DNA of 64,000 bases from contig NZ_ATXG01000002.1 of the NCBI RefSeq assembly GCF_000421565.1, positions 1-64,000 of the forward strand. The letters run 5' to 3'. This DNA is from Agromyces subbeticus DSM 16689. Lineage in GTDB: Bacteria > Actinomycetota > Actinomycetes > Actinomycetales > Microbacteriaceae. Position numbers and translations under genes: made by a program. Positions 44,582 through 54,049 of this stretch are shown here, piece after piece (position 1 is the first letter of the stretch; every line of letters starts with the position of its first letter). The notes below the pieces were generated by a model. It searched no databases and was not told the DNA's origin. It saw only the letters and a list, made by a program, of their open reading frames with translations.

Positions 44582-45412
44582 TCACTCCGCTTCGGGCGTC
44601 TCCTCGGGCTCATCGGCGGGCGCATCGCTCGTGGTGCCGGCCGTCACCGCGTCGACCTGTTCCTGCGTGTACCCGCAGTAGTTCACGGCCTCGCGGTCCC
44701 AATAGCTCACGAGGCGGTCCTTGCCGGCCGCGTGGGCATCGGCGACCGTGCCCTCGTAGATCTGGCCGTCCTTCGATTCCTTGTTGACGTCGGGTACGTC
44801 GGCGCAGACGTGGAAGACGCTGCCCGACTTCGTCCAGTACACGAGATCCTGCCCGGTGAGCTGCTCGATCGTGTTCGACTCCTCGGTGTACTGCTCGACC
44901 GACGGCGGGTTGTAGTCGACGCCGAGTGCGATGGCGCCGCCGCCGATGACGATCGCGATGACGCCGGCGAGCGCCTTCTGCTTGCCGTCCATGTTCTTGT
45001 TCGTGAAGACGAGGATGATGAGCGGCAGGAAGGCGATCACTGCGATGATCGCGCCGAGCTGGTTCTGCATGAAGAACCGGACCGTGTCCTCCTTCGACGC
45101 CGGGTCGAGGCGGTTCGCCTTCTTCCACAGCAGCGAGCCGCCGATCGCGAGTGCGCCGATGACGACGATCAGAATGATGAGCAGCACCATGTTCACGGGC
45201 ACCTGCCGCAGCACCCAGAAGATGGCGAACGCCTCGCCGGCGATGGCCAGCAGCCAGAGCCCGCCGGCGATCAGGCGCAGCGTCGTCGCCTGCTTCTTCG
45301 CCTCGGGCGTCGGGGTCCAGGTCGGTGCGTCGACGGCGACGGCACCGCTGCTCTGCGCGTTCGCGGCAGTGGGCTCGACGCGAACGATCTTCTTCTTGCC
45401 TTGCTCTGCCAC
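44582..45412 (-). CDS. Four-helix membrane protein with extracytoplasmic Cys domain
   Basis: 276 residues, not assigned to a named family. Two pairs of membrane helices (LRLIAGGLWLLAIAGEAFAI, MVLLIILIVVIGALAIGG, then LGAIIAVIAFLPLIILVFTN, ALAGVIAIVIGGGAIALGV) follow a charged N-terminus. The C-terminal part has WTKSGSVFHVCADVPDVN and VNYCGYTQEQVDAV, two Cys that may pair outside the cell, and ends in an acidic Glu/Pro tail. GTG 45412 has GGAAGGAC upstream, and TATGCT at 45447-45452 is a possible -10. Similar proteins occur in Microbacteriaceae, as I recall, without known function. Confidence 0.78.
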   Translation of the reverse strand: MAEQGKKKIVRVEPTAANAQSSGAVAVDAPTWTPTPEAKKQATTLRLIAGGLWLLAIAGEAFAIFWVLRQVPVNMVLLIILIVVIGALAIGGSLLWKKANRLDPASKEDTVRFFMQNQLGAIIAVIAFLPLIILVFTNKNMDGKQKALAGVIAIVIGGGAIALGVDYNPPSVEQYTEESNTIEQLTGQDLVYWTKSGSVFHVCADVPDVNKESKDGQIYEGTVADAHAAGKDRLVSYWDREAVNYCGYTQEQVDAVTAGTTSDAPADEPEETPEAE

Positions 45413-45446
45413 GTTCGTCCTTCCGAAGGGGTTGAGTGCCGCGATG

Positions 45447-45452
45447 AGCATA
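45447..45452 (-). promoter_or_regulatory. -10 element of the four-helix membrane protein gene
   Basis: TATGCT on the minus strand, 34 nt upstream of the GTG at 45412. Confidence 0.4.
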
Positions 45453-45530
45453 TTGGAACGCGGCCACGTGTTGGGGGATCGACGCGGAATCGTCACCACG
45501 GCGTCATCGTCGGTGAACGCGCCGTCGCCG

Positions 45531-45545
45531 AGACATCTGATGTCT
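45531..45545. promoter_or_regulatory. Palindromic operator upstream of the first GH29 gene
   Basis: AGACATC-T-GATGTCT, a perfect 7+7 inverted repeat 41 bp before the fucosidase ATG. A partial copy (AGACATC-C-GATG) lies at 48132-48143 in the ROK/ABC promoter region, suggesting one regulator for both transcripts. Confidence 0.6.
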
Positions 45546-45586
45546 GTGTGTCAAGATGGATGGACCGCACCGATGAGAGAGACGAC

Positions 45587-46846
45587 ATGCGACAGGAATG
45601 GTTCGACACGGCCCGATTCGGGCTCTTCGTGCACTTCGGCGCCTACAGCGGCGCCGCTCGCCATGAGTGGGTGCAGGCGTACGAGCGGCTGACCGATGCG
45701 GAGTACCTGCCGTACGCCCGTCACTTCGAACCCGATCGCTTCGATGCTGCGGCGATCGCCGCGACGGCCGTCGCCACCGGCATGGGCTACTCCGTGCTCA
45801 CGACGAAGCACCACGACGGCTTCTGCCTGTGGGACTCCGAGCTCACCGACTTCTCGAGCAGCACGGCCTGCGGCCGTGATCTCGTCGCCGAGCACGTCGA
45901 GGCGACACGGGCCGCCGGACTCAAGGTCGGCCTGTACTACTCGCTCATCGATTGGCACCACCCCGACTTCACGGTGGACTGGAACCACCCGCGCCGCGAT
46001 GACTCCGGGGCGCACGCGTTGAACGACGGCCGTTCGATGGAGCGGTACCGCGCGTACCTGCACGGGCAGGTGCGCGAGCTCCTCACCCGCTACGGCACGA
46101 TCGACTACCTCTTCTTCGACTTCACGTACCCCGAGACGAAGCAGGGCTGGGCGGGCAAGGCCGCCGAAGACTGGGATGCGGAGGGACTCATGGCGCTCTG
46201 CCGTGAACTCCAGCCGGACATGCTCGTCAACGACCGACTCGGCGTGCCCGGGGACTTCGTGACGCCCGAGCAGTACCAGCCGACGAAACCGATACTGGAG
46301 GCGGGGTCGCCCGTCGTCTGGGAGGCGTGTCAGACGACGAACGGCTCATGGGGCTACCATCGCGACAACGTCGACTTCAAGAGCGCGCCGCTGCTCATCC
46401 GCATGCTCGCGGACTCAGTCTCGATGGGCGGCAACATGCTGCTGAACGTCGGACCCGACGGGCGCGGAGCGATCCCTCCCGCCGACCTGGCCCTCCTCGG
46501 CGAGATCGGCGACTGGATGGAACTGCACCGAGACGCGATCGTCGGCGCAGGGCACGCGTCGTACACACCGCCGCGAGAGGGCGTCTACACGCTGCGCGGT
46601 GATCGTCTCCACCTGCACCTGTTCAGCTGGCCGCTCGGCTTCGTGCACCTGCCGGGGCTCGCGGGCAAGGCCTCCTATGCCCGGTTCCTCCACGACGGCT
46701 CGTGGCTTCGCACGAGCGTCACCGACCCCGATCAGACGGCGAACGTGATGCGCCCCGCAGGGGAGGAGGCGGGCACGCTGACCGTGTCACTGCCGGTCAG
46801 GCGGCCGGATGTTGCGGTTCCGGTGATCGAGCTGACGCTGGCCTGA
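45587..46846 (+). CDS. GH29 alpha-L-fucosidase (intracellular)
   Basis: 419-residue TIM-barrel glycosidase of family 29. Conserved parts are FGLFVHFGAYSGAARHEW, LTTKHHDGFCLWDS, LKVGLYYSLIDWHHPDF, and IDYLFFDFTYPE, in which the Asp is the likely nucleophile; GGNMLLNVGPDGRGAIP closes the domain. No signal peptide, so it would act on an imported substrate. ATG 45587 is used because GAGAGA lies about 7 nt upstream; the frame extends far upstream without support. It is a monocistronic unit next to the ROK repressor, which is convergent with it. Confidence 0.88.
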   Translation: MRQEWFDTARFGLFVHFGAYSGAARHEWVQAYERLTDAEYLPYARHFEPDRFDAAAIAATAVATGMGYSVLTTKHHDGFCLWDSELTDFSSSTACGRDLVAEHVEATRAAGLKVGLYYSLIDWHHPDFTVDWNHPRRDDSGAHALNDGRSMERYRAYLHGQVRELLTRYGTIDYLFFDFTYPETKQGWAGKAAEDWDAEGLMALCRELQPDMLVNDRLGVPGDFVTPEQYQPTKPILEAGSPVVWEACQTTNGSWGYHRDNVDFKSAPLLIRMLADSVSMGGNMLLNVGPDGRGAIPPADLALLGEIGDWMELHRDAIVGAGHASYTPPREGVYTLRGDRLHLHLFSWPLGFVHLPGLAGKASYARFLHDGSWLRTSVTDPDQTANVMRPAGEEAGTLTVSLPVRRPDVAVPVIELTLA

Positions 46847-46851
46847 GTCGA

Positions 46852-48042
46852 TCAGCGAGTCACGGGCACGGATGCCTCGGCACTGAAGGTGAGCTCGTCG
46901 AGCACGAGCCGCGCGGCGCCGAGCAGCCCGGCATTCAGGCCGGTCGACGCGGGTTCGATGCGCAGGCGCTGTGTCACGAGCGGGTGGCAGCCCTCGTAGA
47001 TACGACTGCGCACCGCGGCGATGAAGGGTTCGCTCGACGACATGCTTCCGGTGAGGAACAGCGCGTCGGGATTGAAGAAGTTCACGACGGTCGAGAGCAC
47101 CTGGCCGAGGTAGGTGCCCGCCGTGCGCACGAGCGTCGTCGCGACGGGGTCGGCGTCGCGGGCGAGGGCGAGCACGTCCGCGGTCGTGCGCACCACGATT
47201 CCACGCTCGTTCATCTGCCGCACGAGGCTCGCGCCGCTCGCGACGGTCTCGAGGCAACCGGTGTTCCCGCAGGAGCACGGCATGTCGTCGGCCGCGTCGA
47301 TGCGGGTGTGCGTGACGTCGCCGGCCGCCCACGTGGCACCGCGGTGCAGCACGCCGTCGACGATGATGCCACTGCCGATCGCCGTGCCGGCCTTGACCGT
47401 GACGCTGTGGCGCGTCGCACCGAATTGCGCGCGGTGCTCGCCGAGCGCCATGAGGTTGGCATCGTTGTCGACGGCGGCGGGCACGCCGAACTCGCGACTG
47501 AGCCAGTCGCGCACCCGGAAGCCCGGCCATCCAGGCATCCGAGACGGCTGGTCGACGCCGCCGGTGCCGATGTCCACCGGGCCAGGCAGTGCCAGGCCGA
47601 CTCCGCGAATGCCTCGGAATTCGGGATCGACCTCGGTCGCAAGAGCGCGCATCGCGGCGGCGATCGTGCTGAGGGTCGCCTCCGGCCCATCGCCGACATC
47701 GACCGGGATCGAGGTCGTGGCGAGCAGCGTGCCGCTGAGATCGACGCGGCCGATTCGCGCGTGACCGCCGCCGAGGTCGGCGACGAGGATGCTGCCGCGA
47801 TCACCGCGGAGTCGAAGGATGCGGGGCCGACGCCCGCCGCTGGAGACGCCGACGCCCTCTTCATGGAGCACACCGAGCTCGGTGAGTTCGGCCACGCGGA
47901 GCGAGACGGTCGATGGGGCGAGCCCGAGGATGCGCGACAGATCGCTGCGCGAGTTCGCGTCGCCGCGGGCGATGAGCTCCACGATCTGGCGGGTGTGATG
48001 TGGCTGCGACGACGGGGGCGTCTGCGGAGTCGACGGTGACAT
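46852..48042 (-). CDS. ROK-family transcriptional repressor
   Basis: 396 residues. N-terminal winged helix-turn-helix (RQIVELIARGDANSRSDLSR, ILGLAPSTVSLRVAEL), then a ROK sugar-binding fold with GIRGVGLALPGPVD, AGTAIGSGIIVDG and the zinc-binding motif CSCGNTGCLE. It is divergent from the ABC sugar operon with a 225-bp promoter region between and is probably released by the imported sugar or a breakdown product. ATG 48042 is used; longer in-frame starts run into the promoter region. Confidence 0.9.
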   Translation of the reverse strand: MSPSTPQTPPSSQPHHTRQIVELIARGDANSRSDLSRILGLAPSTVSLRVAELTELGVLHEEGVGVSSGGRRPRILRLRGDRGSILVADLGGGHARIGRVDLSGTLLATTSIPVDVGDGPEATLSTIAAAMRALATEVDPEFRGIRGVGLALPGPVDIGTGGVDQPSRMPGWPGFRVRDWLSREFGVPAAVDNDANLMALGEHRAQFGATRHSVTVKAGTAIGSGIIVDGVLHRGATWAAGDVTHTRIDAADDMPCSCGNTGCLETVASGASLVRQMNERGIVVRTTADVLALARDADPVATTLVRTAGTYLGQVLSTVVNFFNPDALFLTGSMSSSEPFIAAVRSRIYEGCHPLVTQRLRIEPASTGLNAGLLGAARLVLDELTFSAEASVPVTR

Positions 48043-48131
48043 GAGCTTCTTTCGCGGTCGAAGTAAGTTGAGGCTAGTGCGTCTGCGAGGTCTTGGCGAG
48101 AGCGACCCGCGGAAAATCAAGGATCTGCGAC

Positions 48132-48143
48132 AGACATCCGATG
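48132..48143. promoter_or_regulatory. Partial AGACATC-N-GATG motif in the ROK/ABC promoter region
   Basis: AGACATC-C-GATG resembles the full palindrome at 45531-45545. Nearby, GAATAAGTTCATTC (a short inverted repeat) is a further candidate operator. The region from 48043 to 48267 is unusually AT-rich for this chromosome. Confidence 0.45.
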
Positions 48144-48267
48144 AAAGCTGGCGCAGGATTCGCCTGTCTGGCATGATGACTTTACGCACGAAGTTGAATA
48201 AGTTCATTCGACGATCGAAAGAACTCATTGCTCATGTGCGTCCTTATGCCTGAGGAGGCGACATTCA

Positions 48268-49518
48268 ATGAAGAAGATCCACGTCGGCGCGATGGCGGTC
48301 GCGACCGCCGCCGCACTCGTGATGACGGGTTGCAGCAACGGAGCCGCTGACGCGTCATCCGACACCATCGTCATCGACATGTGGGCGGGGAGCCAGTCAG
48401 ACACCGACGCGCTGAACGCGCAGCTCGCGATCGCGCAGGAGCAGAACCCCGACCTGAAGATCGAACTGCGCACTGCGCCGTGGGGCGACTTCTTCACGAA
48501 GCTCACGACGAACATGGCCTCGGGCAATATGGCCTGCGTCACCGGAATGAACTCGGGCATGCTCTCGAGCTACACCGAAGGGTTCGCCGAGCTCACCGCT
48601 GCCGACCTGAAGACTGCAGGGCTGGACTCCGCGGACTTCGCGACGGGCAGCGAAGAGATCCTCTCGAACAAGGGCACCATGTACGGCCTGCCGTTCGACA
48701 TCGCGACCATGCTCGTCTATTTCAACCAGGACTTGCTCGACGCCGCCGGCGTCGAGGCGCCGCAGCCCGGCTGGACCTTCGACGAATTCGAGGCGACCGC
48801 GAAGGCGGCCACCACCGATGGCAAGTACGGCTTCGCCGTCGGCATGGGCGACTTCCAGTGGCAGGCGCTTCCGATCGCCAAGTCGGGCACCCAGCCCGTC
48901 GAGGACGACGGCACGCTCGACCTCACCAACCCCGACTTCGTCGACGCGGCCACCTGGTACTCGGGCCTCGTCACCGACGAGAAGGTCGCCGCGCCGGTCG
49001 CGTCGGCGTCGGACACCGGCTGGGGCGAGGCCCAGTACTCGGGCGGCAACGCGGCCATGGCGGTCGACGGCACCTGGAACGCGGTCACGTACCTGAACAA
49101 CGACTCCGGATTCAACGCGGGCATGACCACGCTGCCCACGGGCGACAACGGCTCGCTCGGCCTCATCCTCGGCTCGGGCTTCGGCATCGCGAAGGACTGC
49201 GAGAACAAGGATGACGCGCTCAAGGTGCTCGGCTCTCTCCTCAGCACCGACGCGCAGGACTACATCGCCTCTTCGGGCCGCAGCTACCCGGCGCGCGTGT
49301 CGTCGCAGCCGCTCTACTTCGAGTCGATCGACGAGCAGTACCGCGACCAGGTCGAGGCCGTCTTCACGAAGGCGTTCGAGCAGGTCGAGGGCCAGAAGGT
49401 CAGCGACAACTGGTCGAAGGTCGGCACCTACATCCAGCCGCAGCTCGTGAGCGTCTACAACGGGCAGGAATCCATGTCGAACGTGCTCGAGTCCGCTCAG
49501 CAGCAGTTCGGCGAATAA
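48268..49518 (+). CDS. ABC sugar transporter substrate-binding lipoprotein
   Basis: 416-residue family 1 extracellular solute-binding protein. Signal peptide [18 protein letters not shown] with lipobox MTGC. The mature part shows [52 protein letters not shown] and [12 protein letters not shown], typical of oligosaccharide binders of the MalE/UgpB type. GAGGAGG lies 9 nt before the ATG. First gene of a long operon with two permeases and catabolic genes; no ATPase is encoded, so a shared MsiK/MsmK-type ATPase elsewhere must supply energy. Confidence 0.92.
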   Translation: MKKIHVGAMAVATAAALVMTGCSNGAADASSDTIVIDMWAGSQSDTDALNAQLAIAQEQNPDLKIELRTAPWGDFFTKLTTNMASGNMACVTGMNSGMLSSYTEGFAELTAADLKTAGLDSADFATGSEEILSNKGTMYGLPFDIATMLVYFNQDLLDAAGVEAPQPGWTFDEFEATAKAATTDGKYGFAVGMGDFQWQALPIAKSGTQPVEDDGTLDLTNPDFVDAATWYSGLVTDEKVAAPVASASDTGWGEAQYSGGNAAMAVDGTWNAVTYLNNDSGFNAGMTTLPTGDNGSLGLILGSGFGIAKDCENKDDALKVLGSLLSTDAQDYIASSGRSYPARVSSQPLYFESIDEQYRDQVEAVFTKAFEQVEGQKVSDNWSKVGTYIQPQLVSVYNGQESMSNVLESAQQQFGE

Positions 49519-49544
49519 GCACCACCGGCAAGGACCCTCTCGAG

Positions 49545-50456
49545 ATGTCGAACACCAACCAGATACCTCGTCGAGGGACGCTCGCCAGAGCTGAATCCCG
49601 TCAGGCGCTGGGCTTCGTCAGCCCAGCCCTGGCGGGGCTCGCCCTGTTCACGGTCGTCCCCGTCGTACTGTCCATCGTCATGGGCTTCTTCAACTGGCCC
49701 ACCTTCGGCGAGAAGACGTTCGTCGGGTTCGACAACTACGTCAAGCTCTTCACGCAGAGCCCCGACTTCTGGCCGGCGCTGCGCAACACCTTCGTCTTCG
49801 CCCTGTTGTACGTGCCGATCAGCGTCGGGCTGTCGCTGCTCCTCGCGATCTCGCTCAGCGCCCGCATCCGCGGTCGGGGCATGCTTCGCGTGCTCTTCTT
49901 CATCCCCGTCGTGACCCCGATGGTCGCGAACGTGCTCGTGTGGAAGATGATGCTGCAGCCGCAGGGCCTCTTCAACGGCCTCTCCCAGACCTGGTTCGGG
50001 GTCGAGCTGCCGAACTTCCTCGCCGACCCGCAGTGGGCCATGATCATGGTCGTCATGATGTCGGTCTGGCAGGGCCTCGGCTACAACATGCTGATCTTCT
50101 CGGCGGCGCTCGAACAGCTGCCCGAGTCCGTCGTCGAGGCGGCGCGCATCGACGGCGCTCGCGGCTTCCGGATGCTCTGGAGTGTCACGCTCCCGATGAT
50201 CTCGCCGTCGCTGTTCTTCGCGAGCATCATGACCATGATCACGGCGTTGCAGGTCTTCGTGCAGCCGCAACTGCTCACCGGCGGTGGTCCGGGCAACGCG
50301 ACCCAGCCGCTCGTGCAGTTCATCTACAACCAGGGCTTCAAATTCCAGGAGCTCGGTCTCGCCGCGGCGGCAGCCTGGATCCTCTTCGCCATCATCATCA
50401 TCCTGACCGCGCTGCAGTTCCGCGCGCAGAAGAAGTGGGTGCACTATGAGCATTGA
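49545..50456 (+). CDS. ABC sugar transporter permease (MalF type)
   Basis: 303 residues, six membrane helices. The N-terminus has LGFVSPALAGLALFTVVPV; the EAA coupling motif is EQLPESVVEAARIDGARGFR with the following hydrophobic stretch LWSVTLPMISPSLFF. It pairs with the next gene to form the channel; the genes overlap by 11 nt. Confidence 0.93.
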   Translation: MSNTNQIPRRGTLARAESRQALGFVSPALAGLALFTVVPVVLSIVMGFFNWPTFGEKTFVGFDNYVKLFTQSPDFWPALRNTFVFALLYVPISVGLSLLLAISLSARIRGRGMLRVLFFIPVVTPMVANVLVWKMMLQPQGLFNGLSQTWFGVELPNFLADPQWAMIMVVMMSVWQGLGYNMLIFSAALEQLPESVVEAARIDGARGFRMLWSVTLPMISPSLFFASIMTMITALQVFVQPQLLTGGGPGNATQPLVQFIYNQGFKFQELGLAAAAAWILFAIIIILTALQFRAQKKWVHYEH

Positions 50457-51375
50457 CACGCTCCCGGCCGCGACCGCGGTGTTCGATGCGGAGACGGATG
50501 CTCCCGCAGAGCCCGACGAGCGATCGGGTGGTCGCGAACCGCTCACGAAGCGCGGCCGTGTGCAGCTCGTCTTCGCGCACATCGCCGTCTACGTCGCCGC
50601 TGCGATCTTCGTCTCGCCGATCGTCTACGCCTTCTTCTCGGCGCTGAAGCCGAACTCCGAGATGTTCTCGATGCCGCCGACCCTCGTCGGGTCGGAGGTG
50701 CGCTGGTCGAACTTCGCCGACGTCTTCGCCTACGGGCCCTTCCTGACCTACATCGGCAACTCGTTCTTCGTCTCGATCACCGGCACGCTCGTCGTGCTCG
50801 CGGTGTCGACGACGGCCGGCTACGCGTTCGGCCGCCTCCGCTGGAAGGGCCGCGACGCGGTGTTCGTGATCTTCCTCGCGACGCTCATGGTGCCGCAGGA
50901 GGTGCTCGTCATCCCGATGTTCCAGGTGATGCAGTGGTTCGGCTGGGTCGACACCTACCAGTCGCTCATCCTGCCCTTCGCGTTCACCGCGTTCGGCACC
51001 TTCCTCATGCGCCAGTTCTTCCGCGGCATCCCGTTCGAACTCGAAGAGGCCGCGCGCGTCGACGGTGCGGGGCCCATCCGCTCGTTCCTGCAGATCATCC
51101 TGCCGCTCGCGAAGTCCGCCGTCGCCGTGCTCTCGGTCTTCACGTTCCTCTCCTTCTGGAACAGCTACCTCTGGCCGCTCATCGTCACGGTCGACTACGC
51201 CACCCACGGCACCCTGCCGGTCGGCCTCGCGTCGTTCTCAGGGCTCCAGGGCACCCGCTGGGATCTCCAGATGGCAGCTGCGATCATCTCCATGATTCCG
51301 ACGACCGTGCTCGTGATCGTGCTGCAGAAGCACCTGGTGAAGGGCATCGCGATGGCCGGGCTCGGCGGTCGGTAG
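50446..51375 (+). CDS. ABC sugar transporter permease (MalG type)
   Basis: 309 residues, six membrane helices after a 40-residue charged N-terminus. The EAA motif is RGIPFELEEAARVDGAGPIR, followed by SFLQIILPLAKSAVAVLSVF. FTFLSFWNSYLWPLIV is typical of the MalG type. Start ATG 50446 lies inside the upstream permease gene. Confidence 0.93.
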   Translation: MSIDTLPAATAVFDAETDAPAEPDERSGGREPLTKRGRVQLVFAHIAVYVAAAIFVSPIVYAFFSALKPNSEMFSMPPTLVGSEVRWSNFADVFAYGPFLTYIGNSFFVSITGTLVVLAVSTTAGYAFGRLRWKGRDAVFVIFLATLMVPQEVLVIPMFQVMQWFGWVDTYQSLILPFAFTAFGTFLMRQFFRGIPFELEEAARVDGAGPIRSFLQIILPLAKSAVAVLSVFTFLSFWNSYLWPLIVTVDYATHGTLPVGLASFSGLQGTRWDLQMAAAIISMIPTTVLVIVLQKHLVKGIAMAGLGGR

Positions 51376-51428
51376 TGCCCGATCGCTCGACCAGCACCGC
51401 TCTTCTCCACCTCGAACCAGGTACCACC

Positions 51429-52415
51429 ATGTCTTCGCAGCACGTCGTCGCCGGCCTCGACATCGGCGGCACCAAGATCTCGGCGGTGCTCTGCGACCGT
51501 TCGGGCACCGTTCTCGCGGCGGGCGTCGTCCCGGCGCCCGCCAGGGAGGGCGGCCCCGCCATGACGGCCGCCGCAGCTGCGCTCGTGCGTTCGCTCGAGC
51601 AGAGCTCGGGCCTCGTCGCGGTCGCGGCCGGCGTCGGCGCAGCCGGCGTCATCGACCAGGCGAGCGGCACGGTGCGCGCGGCATCCGAGTCGTTCACCGA
51701 CTGGGTCGGCTACGCCATCGGGCCTGAGCTCTCGAACGCGCTCGGCGTGCCGGTCTCGGCCGAGAACGACGTGAACGCGTTCCTGATGGGCGAGCTCCGC
51801 TGGGGCTCGGTCGCCGGCTCGGAGCACGCCATCGGCATCACGCTCGGAACGGGCGTCGGCGGTGCGATCGCGATCGACGGCCGCATCATGAGCGGCCCGC
51901 ACGGCGCGGCCGGTGAGATCGGGCACACGCCGGGGTACAGCGAACTCGTCTGCACGTGCGGCCAGGTCGGGCACCTCGAGACGCTCGCCTCCGGTCGCTC
52001 GATCGAGGCCCGTTACGCGGAGCGCATCGGTGCTGTCGGCACCTCGGGCATCGCGATCGCCGAGCTGGCGCGGGCCGGCGACGCCGACGCCGCGGCCGTC
52101 TTCGACGCGGCGGGTCACGCGCTCGCCCTCGCCATCGCCACCGCCGCGAACCTCTTCGACGTCGTCGACGTCGTCGTCGGCGGGGGAGTTCGCGAGGCCT
52201 GGGACGTGCTCGAGCCGTCGCTCTCCAGGACGCTCGCGCAGAACGCACCGATCTCGGGCATCCCGCTCGCGGTGCATCCTGCACGGCTCGGCGGCCGCGC
52301 CGTCGCGCTCGGCGCGGCGGCACTCGCCTGGCCGCTCGCCGTCGACGGTGCGCCCGGCATCGCAACGGAAGCGGATGTCGCAGCACCGGCGTCGCCGGTC
52401 GGCATGACGGCGTGA
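51429..52415 (+). CDS. ROK-family sugar kinase
   Basis: 328-residue kinase without a DNA-binding domain: VAGLDIGGTKISAVLCD (ATP-binding), AENDVNAFLMGELRWG with the catalytic Asp, GITLGTGVGGAIAIDG, and the zinc motif CTCGQVGHLETLASG. It probably phosphorylates the imported or released sugar (glucose or N-acetylhexosamine type). It follows the permease by 53 nt and precedes the M81 gene by 37 nt. Confidence 0.88.
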   Translation: MSSQHVVAGLDIGGTKISAVLCDRSGTVLAAGVVPAPAREGGPAMTAAAAALVRSLEQSSGLVAVAAGVGAAGVIDQASGTVRAASESFTDWVGYAIGPELSNALGVPVSAENDVNAFLMGELRWGSVAGSEHAIGITLGTGVGGAIAIDGRIMSGPHGAAGEIGHTPGYSELVCTCGQVGHLETLASGRSIEARYAERIGAVGTSGIAIAELARAGDADAAAVFDAAGHALALAIATAANLFDVVDVVVGGGVREAWDVLEPSLSRTLAQNAPISGIPLAVHPARLGGRAVALGAAALAWPLAVDGAPGIATEADVAAPASPVGMTA

Positions 52416-52452
52416 GCCGGATCCGATGCAGAACACGAACGAGGAGCAGAAC

Positions 52453-54030
52453 GTGAACGACGCCCAGACCATCGCGCCGGACGCATCCGAGATCTGGATG
52501 GGGCCGCTCGGCGCCCTGGAGGAAGGTGGGCTCTCACGTCCCCGCATCGGCATCGCCGGCATCTCGATCGAGTCGAGCACCTTCTCGCCGCATCTGAGTG
52601 GCGATGAGGCGTTCACGGTTCGGGAGGGTGCCGCGCTCATGGCGTACTACCCGTTCCTCTCGGAGGGATCGGAACTGCGGGTGGCGGCCGAATGGGTGCC
52701 GTTGACGCACGGTCGGTCGCTCCCGGGCGGCGCGGTCGCTCGCGAGACATATGAGCGCATGAAGCGCGCGATCATCGCAGGTATCCGCGCCCGAGGACCG
52801 TTCGACGGCTTCTTCTTCGACATCCACGGTGCGATGAGCGTCGTCGGCATGATCGACGCCGAAGCCGATCTCGCCGCCGCGGTACGCGCCGAACTCGGTG
52901 CGGCGACCCTCGTCTCGACCTCGATGGACCTGCACGGCAACGTCTCGCGCGAACTTCTCGATGCGGTCGACCTCATCACCTGTTACCGCATGGCACCCCA
53001 TGAGGACGTGTGGAACACCAAGGAGCGGGCGGCGTTCAACCTGCTCACGCGCCTGCGTTCCTCCGTCGGCGCGGACGTGCTCGAGCGGCGCCCCTACAAG
53101 GCGTGGCTGCAGGTGCCGGTGCTGCTGCCCGGCGAGAAGACGAGCACCCGCCTCGAGCCGGCGCGCGGCATTTATGCCGAGGTGCAGGTGGTCGAGCACA
53201 CCGAGGGCGTCGTGGATGCCGCCGTGTGGGTCGGGTACGCCTGGGCCGACGAGCCCCGCTGTCAGGCCGCCGTCGTCGTCACCGGCGACGACCGGCAGGT
53301 GATCGCGGCCGAGGCTGAGCGGCTCGCCCGCGCCTACTGGGATGCCCGCGACGACTTCGAGTTCGTCGCCGATGCGCTGCCGCTCGCCGAGTCGATCGAC
53401 GCGGCACTCGCTGCGACCGACGAACGGCCCTACCTGATCTCGGATTCGGGTGACAACCCGACGGCCGGCGGTGCCGGCGACGTGTCGTGGACCCTCGGAC
53501 AACTGCTCGACCGGCCGGAGTTCGCAGACGACGACCTCACGGTCATCCACGCGTCGATCTTCGATCCGACTGCTGTCGAGGTCGCCAGGACGGCCGGCGT
53601 CGGCGGGGAGATCGCCGTGCTCGTCGGCGGTCGCGTCGACGGCGGTCCGTCGGGCCCGGTGCCGATCGCGGGAACCGTGTTCTCGATCACGGACGGCGAC
53701 GCCGACGCGGGAACCCAGGTCGTCATCAAAGCCGGCGGCGTGCACGCGATCATCACCGAACGCCGCAAGCCCTTCCACCATCTCGCGGACTTCACGATGC
53801 TCGGGCTCGACCCGCACGCGGCCGACCTCGTCGTCGTGAAGATCGGCTACCTCGAACCCGAGCTCTACGACCTCGCGCAGGGCTGGAAGCTCGCCCTGAC
53901 TCCCGGAGGCGTCGACCAGGATCTGCTCCGCCTCGGCCACCGTCGCCTCGCTCCCGGCGTCTTCCCCTTCGAGACGGATACCCCCGACCCCGCGCTCGAG
54001 GCCGTCGTCACCCGCCGAACGACCCGCTGA
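52453..54030 (+). CDS. M81 family metallopeptidase (MlrC-like)
   Basis: 525-residue protein of the microcystin LR-degradation MlrC family. The N-terminal domain has RIGIAGISIESSTFSP, FFDIHGAMSVVGM (metal Asp/His), STSMDLHGNVS and CYRMAPHEDVWNT; the C-terminal MlrC domain has ISDSGDNPTAGGAGD and KAGGVHAIITERRKPFHH. GTG 52453 has GAGGAG at 6 nt; an in-frame ATG at 52426 lacks a ribosome site. Members often lie in sugar or amino-compound catabolic operons, with unknown substrates. Here it lies between a sugar kinase and a fucosidase, so it may cleave an amide or peptide link in the imported compound. Confidence 0.88.
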   Translation: MNDAQTIAPDASEIWMGPLGALEEGGLSRPRIGIAGISIESSTFSPHLSGDEAFTVREGAALMAYYPFLSEGSELRVAAEWVPLTHGRSLPGGAVARETYERMKRAIIAGIRARGPFDGFFFDIHGAMSVVGMIDAEADLAAAVRAELGAATLVSTSMDLHGNVSRELLDAVDLITCYRMAPHEDVWNTKERAAFNLLTRLRSSVGADVLERRPYKAWLQVPVLLPGEKTSTRLEPARGIYAEVQVVEHTEGVVDAAVWVGYAWADEPRCQAAVVVTGDDRQVIAAEAERLARAYWDARDDFEFVADALPLAESIDAALAATDERPYLISDSGDNPTAGGAGDVSWTLGQLLDRPEFADDDLTVIHASIFDPTAVEVARTAGVGGEIAVLVGGRVDGGPSGPVPIAGTVFSITDGDADAGTQVVIKAGGVHAIITERRKPFHHLADFTMLGLDPHAADLVVVKIGYLEPELYDLAQGWKLALTPGGVDQDLLRLGHRRLAPGVFPFETDTPDPALEAVVTRRTTR

Positions 54031-54049
54031 CACCCCGAACAGGAACGAC

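Noticed and set aside
51429..52415. ROK gene considered as a second repressor
   Set aside because: It lacks an N-terminal helix-turn-helix and begins directly with the DIGGTK nucleotide-binding motif, so it is a kinase.
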